From assembly GCA_914767715.1 (NCBI GenBank), contig OU612065.1, forward strand, positions 2,110,001-2,174,000: a stretch of DNA of 64,000 bases. Direction: 5' to 3'. Source of the stretch: Membranipora membranacea (taxonomy: Eukaryota > Bryozoa > Gymnolaemata > Cheilostomatida > Membraniporidae). The number at the start of each line of letters is the position of its first letter. Position 1 is the first letter of the stretch. Position numbers and translations under genes: made by a program. The notes under the pieces are model-generated. The model was not told where the DNA came from and searched no databases. It saw only the letters and a list, made by a program, of their open reading frames with translations. Positions 36,223 to 45,790 of this stretch are shown piece by piece.

Positions 36223-36769
36223 CTGTTGAATTTGTATACATTACTTGCATTTATCTCCCCTGGTAAGCTGCTAACGTTTGGTAAGCCCTTGTGACAACAC
36301 AACAGTGCAATATAATTATTTAAATAAACCACTATTCAATAACTTTGAAACATTAATACATGTCAGTATTTTGAAATTGGTTAATAAATAGCCAGGGTTT
36401 AGATTACCTGCATTAAGCACCACTTAATGTTCTTTGCAATAAAGTTGAACCGGATTGTATCCGAAATGAGATTCAAGAGTTACAATGCGAATGACTTAAT
36501 GACTTACCCTACACTAGTGGAAGTCCAATGGTCTAATGGGCCTACTACTCAACATCCACAGTGGACTGAATCACTATGATGAAAGGACCCTCCTAAATGC
36601 TAATTGATATTAAATCTAATAAATCGTAATTTAAATGAAATATATTCTGAGGTATGATATATTGTGTATAAATTTGCTGTGTAGAAAACGCATGGTTACT
36701 ATATATACAAGCCTCTAGTTAGATGTGTAGCAGAGGCAGTTTATATATCGTAACAATATCTACTGAAAT

Positions 36770-37096
36770 GCACCATTCCAACATATAATAGCGTGACAGA
36801 TTGCCACATTAGGCAGACGTAGTTCAGCCTCTAAGGTAAACATCTTTTCAACATAGTTTAGATACAGTTGTGCCTGCTGGGGAGGAAGGCTGGTTAATAA
36901 ATCCAGATCCCCCTGCTGACTTTGGCACAGTTGAGTCACTTGCACTATTTATTACCTTAGGCTTAGGGGTTGGAGCAGGGAGAATGGAAGGGTTGGAGTT
37001 TGACTCAAATATTCCATAGTAGACCATACCATTTATATCATTGTCCTTCTTTTGCTTGGAAATAAGGTGCGGTAGGTAGGGGACTGAGTAGATCAT
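36770..37096 (-). other. Uncertain minus-strand coding stretch, unknown protein
   Basis: Two overlapping minus-strand frames look somewhat protein-like. From 37096 one reads YSVPYLPHLISKQKKDND and then SNPSILPAPTPKPKV before a potential donor (cctaag|gtaata). Another reads LLTSLPPQQAQLYLNYVEKM and FTLEAELRLPNVAI, preceded by a potential acceptor (cctccccag), and stops near 36770. I recognise neither. It might be a relic or exons of an unseen gene, or chance. Confidence 0.2.
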
Positions 37097-37110
37097 TATA
37101 ACTTCACCAT

Positions 37111-37429
37111 TACAAAATAAAGTACAGTTGTGTAATACCCTTTACCAGTGGTTCCTATATATCATAGCAGCGGGTGGATTGTGTATACCCACAAATGAGT
37201 GTAGCAAAAGTAGAGAGCTGAGCCTAGCATACACACGCCCCAGCATGCAATCACATGAATCCAACATGCATTCAGACAAGCACACTTTGCCTGCCATTGT
37301 ACTCCTTTGTTCACCAAACAAAAGGCCTTTTGTTACACAACTCTCATAGGTGCATTGGGGCATGTCTCCCTGACATCGGCCCCCAGGGCCTATCCAACAT
37401 ACTACAGCATAGGTGTACTTTATTTTGTA
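37111..37429. mobile_element. TA-flanked MITE with 14-bp terminal inverted repeats
   Basis: caaaataaagtaca at 37113-37126 and its exact reverse complement tgtactttattttg at 37414-37427 are each bounded by the dinucleotide TA. A second inverted pair (gttgtgtaa at 37127-37135, ttacacaac at 37333-37341) lies inside. The 315-bp insert has no transposase. TA duplication with short inverted ends suggests a non-autonomous Tc1/mariner-type element. Confidence 0.65.
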
Positions 37430-38867
37430 ATGACAGATAGATTACTAGTCTTATTAAATTATTACTTGTCTAACTAATTTATTGCTCATACCTTTTTAGT
37501 TTTATTTACTATTCATTAATCATTCGTTATTCTGTATTGGCATGTCAGATTGCTGTCTGTAAAGTAATCTACAACCTAGTATTTCAGTCATAGTGGGGCC
37601 CACTAAAATTGACAATAACAGCTGAGTGCTTGGAAATTAGTAGACAAGCAATGAACTCATTGAGAGAAGAGTTAGGCTAGGTTAGTAACATATCCTTGCT
37701 ACAATTGATTCATTACTGGAGTGAGAGTTCTATATCATTAAGAACTGTCTTTATTTTCCCTTGGTTGGGAGCCGAGGTTTGATCGGTGGTTTTTGATGGC
37801 ATGACACCTAGAGATGGAAAACTGCACTCACCTATCCTATCCTGGAAGTGAATAGCTGCAGATCATACTACTGGGTTCCCATTAGGAGATTAGTCACATT
37901 CTCCTTGTTAACACTTGTCTGTATGCTGTTACTGGATTTCAACATGGGGCTAGAGAAAACCCCTTTACTTATTTGAGGGTAATTATCGGATTTGCAGGAT
38001 TCCTTGTCAGCTTGTCATCTAACTCCTTCCTAACCTTACCCAGTAGAAACAATCTTCCCTAAATTGACCTGTACTTTTTCATTATGAAATTATCACTCAA
38101 TGAGGGATAGCTGTTGTACACAGGTAATAAATGGCCTTGCAACCTTACCAGTCAGGTTTGGTCAGACTGAAAACTGAAATTTTTCCCCACTTACATGCTC
38201 TCCTGAGCCTACAAACTAACAACATGGCAGTCCAGCTTATTAGTGGTATCATAGTTTAAATACTGAGATGGGGTTTCTGTGGGTATGGGGTTCTAAGATT
38301 TTCCAAACCTTTTATTACTGAAATCTTACTGTGACACCTATTTAGGAGGTGAATGCCGGATAATTATGTCACAAAGTCCTCAGACGCATTATCTTCTGGC
38401 TATTTCCATTTCATTTATATGACACCACAAAAAGGTGCGATCCGGTCTAGAAAGCAAACAGTCTGCGCAGTAAAATCTTGTGTTATCTTGTGTAACCTAC
38501 ATGCACAATATCTTTGATATTTAATGTCTAAACCAGAAACCGATATATGATCTTTGTTTAGACTTAGCTCTTATTGATAATTCTTCAAAACTCATATACT
38601 CATTGATAATCAAGTATAGGGGTTTCTGGTAATAAAAAGATAATGCTGAAATAAACTGCTATGAAATTATGTCTGATTTGATGCTGCATCCCTGATGCAT
38701 GGTTCATCGGCTGGTCTTTAGACTTATTGTGGTTTATCAAAATATCTTCTACATGTTTGTAATGCATTTCAAGCTTTGAAACTTTATGTGTAGAGTAGAC
38801 CATGTGATTAATACCGACTGTGGTCTCCCTTCAACTGAAAATTGTGTATCTTTTGACGTCATCGTTT

Positions 38868-38910
38868 GGTTCGAACATAGACCTACTAATAATAGGTCTA
38901 TGGGTTCGAA
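38868..38910. mobile_element. 27-bp palindrome between 8-bp direct repeats
   Basis: ggttcgaa at 38868-38875 and 38903-38910 exactly bracket catagaccta-ctaataa-taggtctatg (38876-38902): 10-bp perfect arms and a 7-bp loop, ends CA...TG. ggttcgaa resembles a tRNA B box, but no tRNA fold surrounds it. Confidence 0.55.
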
Positions 38911-39715
38911 TGATTTTCCATAATTGAAAATTTGTAATATTCCATTACTAGATTTCAAGTAATTTGCATATAGGTTTTATTCCGTTTTATTAGCATGTCA
39001 TGTGTAGTGCGATATTGTTGATTTGGTAGCATATTAACCCGATAACATAAAGAAGTGCTTCGTAACTGTTCCAAGTAAGGAAAATAAAGACTTCCAAACA
39101 TATATCTTGGCTGGAGGTGCCTAAAATTTGCCTTCTAGGTGCTTGACTCCTGAATGTTCTAATTCTGTCTGTAATTCACCTCATTTGAGAGGGAATGAAA
39201 TAAAATTAGTATTGGCAGGCTTTGTTTTGGGCATTGATGGCATGATGCGCAATACAAGACCAGACAATGGGAAATGTCATTATGGTAAACAACATTCTCA
39301 AACTGGCCTATTGTTGTTGATAAACTAACTGGTCGATAGATTGGAAGCTGTAATGTTTTCGGTAAGCGTCATTTTAGTTCGTGAAGCTCTAGATAGGAGG
39401 ATGGAATCGGGGTAAATTATTTTTAGTATCCTTATTTCTGTTTGCAACATCGGAATACTTCAATGATCAACTATATATTTCATTAATGTCCAACCAACTT
39501 TTCTTATATTCACGTGAATCTTATGAGATAATATGCCTACTACTTTGTTTATCATGTATTCTGTGAGGATGTCTGCAGTGCCATCTAATAGTCATACGCT
39601 GCTCAATTTTGGTTTTATCGGGAAGTTGATCATTTTACTCTCATTCCTTGGGTGATGATTTTGACTCTATAATTAGTACATGTTGGTTTTGTAATTGTAG
39701 AGAAGGACGCGTAGT

Positions 39716-41344
39716 ATGGATGCACACCAAACACATCATCACTTACCACCGCTAAAGACTCAACCTCCAGCCTCGAAGATGATGGCTGCTCTCGGATCTC
39801 AGGAGAGTAATCAGAGCATCAAAGTACAGCAGTTATACGAGGACAGTAAGAATCACATGACACATCAACAGTCACTTAACGCCGTCACATCAGCTGTCAA
39901 AAACGCTAGTATTCAAAACTTAGATAGGCCTTCAGTCACCAGGCAAGATAGTGAACGAGGCAGCGCTAGTCAGAAAGGTTCAGCAGTTGGAAAACGAGTC
40001 TCACTAACAGCTGAAGCTGCCATGAAGCAATACATGCACAAACTGTCATCATTTGAACATCATGAGATATTTAGCTTTCCTAATATTTACTTTGTCGGCC
40101 AGAATGCGAAGAAGAAGCAAGGTGTTGTGGGTGGACCTAGCAACAGCGGCTACGATGATGAGAATGGTTCTTATTTTCACACTCCTCACGATCATATAGC
40201 TTACAGATACGAAGTACTAAAAGTCATAGGAAAAGGTAGCTTCGGTCAAGTCGTCAAGGCCTACGACCACAAACTGCATCAGCATGTCGCACTTAAGATG
40301 GTGCGAAATGAGAAAAGATTCCATCGACAAGCACAAGAAGAGATTAGGATATTAGAACATTTACGCAAGCAGGATAAAGAGAACACTATGAACGTGATTC
40401 ACATGTACGAAAACTTCTCCTTTAGGAATCACATCTGTATCACGTTTGAGCTTCTATCTATGAACTTATATGAACTTATAAAGAAAAACAAATTTCAGGG
40501 ATTCAGCTTACAGCTGGTGAGGAAGTTTGCTCATTCCATCTTACAGTGTCTGGACGCTCTGTACAAAAATAAAATCATCCATTGTGATCTCAAACCGGAG
40601 AACATTCTGCTCAAACAGCAGGGACGTAGTGGCATCAAGGTCATCGACTTTGGATCCAGTTGTTATGAGCATCAGAGAATCTATACTTATATTCAGTCAA
40701 GATTTTACCGAGCACCTGAAGTTATCCTTGGTGCTAAGTATGGTATGCCTATCGATATGTGGAGCTTGGGCTGTATCCTAGCTGAGCTACTTACAGGCTA
40801 TCCACTCTATCCCGGTGAAGATGAGGGCGATCAGCTAGCTACAACCATCGAGCTGCTAGGTATGCCACCACAGAAGCTTCTCGACTCATCTAAACGGGCT
40901 CGTAACTTCATAACCTCAAAGGGCTACCCTAGATACTGTACTATGGCCACACTACCTGATGGGTCCAGTGTCCTGCAGGGTGGCAGATCTCGTCGAGGCA
41001 AACTTAGAGGCCCCCCTGGGTCTAAAGATCTGGTTACAGCCCTCAAAGGCTGTGATGACCCACTGTTCCTCGATTTCATGAGAAGATGTATGGAATGGGA
41101 TCCGTCTACCAGGATGAATCCTCCACAGGCTCTCCGGCATGCTTGGCTGAGAAGGCGACTACCAAAATCACAGGTAGAGGAACCAGGTAACCAGGCTATC
41201 GCCCGTCGAGGCTCTGGTTCAAGGGCTGTAGTGAGTAAGATATCTGGTACATCCAGCGCTAATAAAGGTAAAATTCCACCTCTCAATGAAGATCTAGCAT
41301 TTAATACTCGTACCAAACTACCGCAGATAGGGTCTACCATGTAA
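39716..41344 (+). CDS. DYRK2: Dual-specificity tyrosine-regulated kinase, DYRK2/4 class, intronless CDS
   Basis: A single open frame of 542 codons. It autophosphorylates on Tyr while being translated, then acts as a Ser/Thr kinase (family knowledge). The N-terminal ~100 residues are low in structure. The DYRK-homology box [11 protein letters not shown] precedes the kinase domain: P-loop GKGSFG from residue 172, catalytic Lys in [21 protein letters not shown] with Asp291, VIDFGSSC, and the activation loop [15 protein letters not shown] with the YxY tyrosines 323 and 325. [20 protein letters not shown] and [10 protein letters not shown] are characteristic of the DYRK2/3/4 group. The C-terminal tail is basic and Ser-rich. 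An acceptor (ttgtag, about 39700) shortly before the ATG implies spliced 5' UTR exons. DYRK2 versus DYRK4 cannot be settled here; the symbol is a best guess. Poly(A) signals AATAAA at 41620-41625 and 41747-41752. Confidence 0.93.
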   Translation: MDAHQTHHHLPPLKTQPPASKMMAALGSQESNQSIKVQQLYEDSKNHMTHQQSLNAVTSAVKNASIQNLDRPSVTRQDSERGSASQKGSAVGKRVSLTAEAAMKQYMHKLSSFEHHEIFSFPNIYFVGQNAKKKQGVVGGPSNSGYDDENGSYFHTPHDHIAYRYEVLKVIGKGSFGQVVKAYDHKLHQHVALKMVRNEKRFHRQAQEEIRILEHLRKQDKENTMNVIHMYENFSFRNHICITFELLSMNLYELIKKNKFQGFSLQLVRKFAHSILQCLDALYKNKIIHCDLKPENILLKQQGRSGIKVIDFGSSCYEHQRIYTYIQSRFYRAPEVILGAKYGMPIDMWSLGCILAELLTGYPLYPGEDEGDQLATTIELLGMPPQKLLDSSKRARNFITSKGYPRYCTMATLPDGSSVLQGGRSRRGKLRGPPGSKDLVTALKGCDDPLFLDFMRRCMEWDPSTRMNPPQALRHAWLRRRLPKSQVEEPGNQAIARRGSGSRAVVSKISGTSSANKGKIPPLNEDLAFNTRTKLPQIGSTM

Positions 41345-42446
41345 ACTTAGTAATCCCACAGAAAATGGTTTATTAATAAATGACCTGTGACTTCTGACTA
41401 GGATATTATGATCTGCTTGCCAAAGGCTCAGCATCATGCTTCCAGATATGGATCAATCATTGTTGTTTTACCTCAATTCTGTTATTTTAATGCAGTTTTT
41501 TCGTGATGCCGTCCCATGTTTAATGACCAAATCAATTTGTATATTGTTGAATCCAATCTTAATTATGTTGAACCAGCTCTAACATATGATGATATAATGA
41601 TATTTTTATTTACACACTTAATAAAGTGTTATAATGTTTTTGTTTTAAGTTGATATACTGTATGATGTTTGTTCACATAGCAACTTGTGAAGAGATTAGA
41701 GTTAATTTTGGGTCTAAAGAAGATTTAAACACGATTATTGAATATCAATAAAATTTGTTTTGTGTAATTGCGTCAATGCTATCTTTCATAGCTTACCTTG
41801 GGTAGAGGGTATTGATTTCTCTTACAAAGTTGTCCACAGACGACTTTTCCCTGAATACAGGCACTCAATAATTAATCTATTCATTTAAATCATAAGTAAA
41901 GACACAAAGGAAGTGAGGAAATAAATGAGAATAATGTTACCCTTCTTTTCACCTTATCATTCAGGCATCCTTGCCAGATCAATGCCTGATTCAATGCCAA
42001 GAATCAAATTTATAGTATAGGGTAAAAGTTTTCATCAGTTTAGCATGTTTGAGTCCTGGAACCATGAAGTTTTTAGAGTTCAGTGGCTGGAAACCCAAAG
42101 TTCTGGAATGCTGTGAAATTGTGTTTTTTCTCTGATGGCACCAGCGAAGTCAGTGCTTAGTTACCAATCATGGTTAGTCCGTATACCATTTAGTTATATT
42201 GCTTTGGATTCCTCTCCCAGTGTTGTCGACGTCTGCTTGGAACGAAACTCAAAGGTTAAAATGTGTTTCAAATGTTTTAATTCATATATCAATAGTTTGG
42301 AGTTGTGTATAAATACAAATGAAGAGGATAACTCTTAATTATTGTACAGTTGCCTTCTGGTCAAATGGATGTCCAGCACACAAAAATAAGGAAAGATTGT
42401 TGAATACCCTGATTAATTTTACACAGGTTACCTGCTCAGCCCTAAA

Positions 42447-42976
42447 CTCTATGGCAAGGGTGCCCAACCTATGGCTCATGAGCCACCTCGGCTCATTTTG
42501 GCTTTTTGGGTGGCTCATTTTGATATTTGCAAATTTCACGCGCTTTTTGGCGCGAATTTCATGCGTTCAATTCATGCATGTACAATGTACATTAAATGTA
42601 TGTATAGTGTATACAAGTTCATTGTACTGGGTGCCAGCATTGTAATATGTGTAGAGTTGTCTTCTTGCAGACTTGCCAACCTAAATTTTCCAAAATGCTT
42701 ACAAAAATTTGCAAAATGCTTAAAATGCTTACAAAACTCCAGGGCGCCTTATATGACCAGAAATTGCCTCAAAAATTTTTTCGCGCTACGCGCATAATCT
42801 CACATAATGACTTTGCTTTGGAATTTTTGCCAACACTTATACATGAGTGAATATGATACATATATATCACTGACTGTTTCCATGTTGTCTACACGCGACG
42901 TGGTCAGCTCATTTGGTTTAATTGATTTTTGAAATGGCTCATGTGCGAGAAAAGGTTGGGCACCCCTGCTCTATGG
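42447..42976. mobile_element. Non-autonomous hAT-type element with 8-bp target duplication
   Basis: ctctatgg at 42447-42454 and 42969-42976 is a perfect 8-bp direct repeat. Between them the 514-bp element (42455-42968) starts caagggtgcccaacct and ends aggttgggcacccctg: terminal inverted repeats with one mismatch over 15-16 bp. The CA(A/G)GGGTGCCCAACCT end and 8-bp duplication are typical of hAT superfamily MITEs. Subterminal catgagcca words repeat the symmetry further in. It contains no transposase frame; the interior has GC-flecked palindromes such as gcgctttttggcgc. Confidence 0.88.
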
Positions 42977-43349
42977 CTCAGTCTTGCACATTATATACAT
43001 ACTGACTCTCGTGATCTGACTGGGCATGTAGATCAGCTCATGCTCAGAGCTGAGCATGCGCAGAATGCATTATATAGACTAAGTCTACAGAATAGCAGAT
43101 GACTGATATGAATATTGTGAAGATAGGTTTGTAAATTAGATTTAATTTGAGTATTTCAATAATTTGTAGTTGGTTGGTGTATACAATGAAGAGGGAGTTC
43201 ATTGGTGTATATACTTTTTCTCCCTTTTTGGTGAATTAGGCCTAGGCCCTAAAACTAAAGCCTAAAACAGAGAGAATGGAAGCCTCTATTCTTCCTGCCT
43301 AAACTAAGTGAGAAAAGCCCAACAAACCTTTCAAACTGTCCACCTGGTC

Positions 43350-43509
43350 AAAAACTTCTCTCTCTGGCCTCACCATCCCTGACTACATAAGCCGATCTAC
43401 GAAAGACCATACCAAATTTATCCAGCAACAATGCCAAACTGAGATCCATAAGAACAGCTTCTTCCCTCGCACTGTGAGAGATTAAAACGAACTAAATTGG
43501 CGCGATCTC
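43350..43509 (+). pseudogene. RT C-terminal relic of a LINE
   Basis: The frame KTSLSGLTIPDYISRSTKDH continues with TKFIQQQCQTEIHKNSFFPR and TVRD, then a stop where a Trp is expected, then NELNWRDL. The NSFFPRT.RDWN.L motif near the end of jockey/CR1-like reverse transcriptases is unmistakable. Only the last ~55 codons remain. Confidence 0.75.
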
Positions 43510-44240
43510 CGCTAAGGCGTTCAATTCAAGACATATCCAAGTCTATAGTAGCCCAAGCGCTGAGGTGGTCATCTGGTTTGCGGTCTTTCGTAGAAATCAT
43601 CGTAAATGTAAATGAAATGTTACTGAGACTGAGAGAGGGGGAAGGAGGCACATGGACTTGGAGTCCACATATAGGCCTATTATATTTATTATAATGTATA
43701 TTATATTTTAATGTATAATGTAGAATTATGGTTTCATTCATGCACAAAGGGAGAAAGGCAAAGACCATGTAAACTTTTGACAGAAATTCTTACTTTCCTG
43801 GCATGGTCACTGGTGCACATGTTAATACCAGGATTGAAAACTCTGCTCAGAATTTTAGGTGGCCCATTGACATAATAAGTGGGGGAAGAATTAATTACAT
43901 CCTTATACCAACCTCACTATGTTCCATGGGCTTGGAAAAGTCATTTCCCTATAGTTGCCAAGGGGTATTTGAAAAATTCGCGCATTGAGGTGCCACTCAG
44001 TCCTAGCAATGGGTGCCGGGCCGGGGGGGGGGGGGATACTGTGGATTTGTGTGTTTTGTTCAATACAAAGAATGGGTGTATAGTAAACTGATGACCTAAA
44101 TCATAATTGATTAAAATCCGATGTCTTATCACTCGCCCATCCCGAGGCATGGGCGGCGAAATATTATTGCCTTATTGGCGAGGCCGCAATATCTGTTTGC
44201 AGGCAGGTCGGAGCAGGTTGGATTCTCATACTGACAAAAG

Positions 44241-44281
44241 CCTGTCGGGCAGTGAGGAGGGGCAAGAGTCTGGAGGCTCAA
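44241..44281 (-). repeat. Copy 3 of the dispersed poly-G family
   Basis: cctgtcgggcagtgaggagg followed by ggcaagagtctggaggctc corresponds to the copy at 16862-16900. Upstream, tgccttattggcgaggccgc and tgtttgcaggcagg (44168-44210) match, in inverted relation, the minus strand around 17085-17130. A G13 tract lies 200 bp to the left. Confidence 0.5.
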
Positions 44282-45790
44282 ACTACCCATTTATCTGTCA
44301 TGTCATTTATCACAGTAAATTTATAACCAATATTTATGCTTGAGGGAGAGTCAAGTGCAAAACACTTGTAAACCAAGGATTAAATCAAGGAGTCTATTAA
44401 AGCTACACTAACTAATTAATATAATATAATGATTATAAAAAGACGGTTGAAGTTCAAATGAAGTTCATCAATCCAATATAATTTACTAAAAATTTGTTAT
44501 AAAATGATAATTTTCTGATCTGTAAGTTTAGTCCAGTTCACCCGGGAGTCCCATGTTTACGTCTCATGTTAACGATATAATATAGTTTGTCCATCACAAA
44601 GTGTAAGTTGTCCACCCTTGGTGTTATGGGCCAAAGCCATTTTAATCAGGACGGTTAACAGAACTTCACCTTGTTCAATGGAGCTTCTCTGGAGCTAGTT
44701 TATCAACAAATTTAAGGCTGTCATTGTTATCAAACGACCCTCTTATCAGCTTTCAGCCACTCCTCTTCGTAGGGCTGATAAGCTGTGGTGGGAACGGCTT
44801 GTTTCTACCGCTGTGATGGCGGTATCGAGATAAATCAGTGTTTGTCACAGAACAGTTATAAACAGTATTTGTCTTACTCAAATTTTACAAACAAGTGAAA
44901 CTGGATTTTCTAGTCATATTTTCAGCGAACCGAAAATTGGCCTAGCCCCTACTATATGCACCAACTTGCGTCTTATATCTGGTCGGTGTGCATCACTTGA
45001 ATTACTCAGGAGCTGCTTTTCGCCTGAATCTTACCAGGTAAGCGTGTCATGTCGTGTCATGTCATCCTCGGGGACAGACTGACATTGTGTAATATTAGTT
45101 ATTACAGATGTAGGCTACCACATTACAACGAAGAAACATTTCACATTTGCATATAAGTATCGTTTTGTATATATATATATACGCAGTTATATTCTTGCTA
45201 CCATTTATTCTGAGGCTGCTGTTATACATATATATATATATATTATGGAATGCGACTATTTGTGTAGCTGTATTGCCTTTACCTCTAGAAGAGAACAAGT
45301 ATTGACATTTACAGCATTTGGTTGTCTTCTTATCAGCTTGTTAGTATTACGTATAATCAAAGATGAGGATGGGAATTATCAATAAAACCATACAATAGAA
45401 TCCGATAATGTTGGATAACGGTATTATTGCTCTATCAGTTGACCCATTATCAATGCTCAGTTTGTCATTTAGCGATGTGACTATTTTAGTTTAGCTCTGT
45501 TCCTGGACTGCTTAAAAAGTTTGGAAAACCAAAGGAAAGTTCACACCAAACTGTTATCTTTTTCTTTCATCAAGATTCTGATATACGCTAAGAAAGGTTT
45601 GAGGGCAATGAAGCATTGTATGGTATTGAGTGAGATATTATTTTAATATTATAGGGTATTCATCCACCTCAGCGTGATTAGTATGTTACTCTGAGTACTA
45701 TATAACATCAAAGCCATCAGCCATCATTAGCTAGCTGCACTGAATGTGACTAACAAGTGTTGACTGTCAGAGTTAATCCTCCGCACAGAG

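Larger units (their letters stand above)
34107..39715. other. Long interval between divergent CCDC24 and DYRK
   Basis: Contains the palindromes at 34450-34549 and 38868-38910, the 256-bp tandem duplication (35706-36222), an uncertain minus-strand coding stretch (36770-37096) and a TA-flanked MITE (37111-37429). The rest is AT-rich without a supported gene. Promoters and 5' non-coding exons of both flanking genes should lie here; the DYRK coding exon is preceded by an acceptor ttgtag at about 39700. Confidence 0.5.
41345..45790. other. Transposon-bearing interval between DYRK and RIPOR
   Basis: Begins with the DYRK 3' UTR. It then holds the 514-bp hAT-type MITE (42447-42976), an RT relic (43350-43509), a G13 tract at 44023-44035 and a copy of the dispersed poly-G family (44241-44281). 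AT dinucleotide runs lie near 45168-45182 and 45225-45242. No intact gene seen. Confidence 0.5.

Noticed and set aside
38868-38910. tRNA-like B box ggttcgaa, twice
   Set aside because: No A box, acceptor stem or cloverleaf around either copy.
40924-41340. 138-codon minus-strand frame
   Set aside because: Shadow of the DYRK coding exon.
43019-43070. Hairpin catgctca-gagc-tgagcatg
   Set aside because: No flanking direct repeats; short and plausible by chance.
44748-44795. Inverted repeat cttatcagc ... gctgataag
   Set aside because: Nine-bp arms, 23-bp loop and no flanking duplication.
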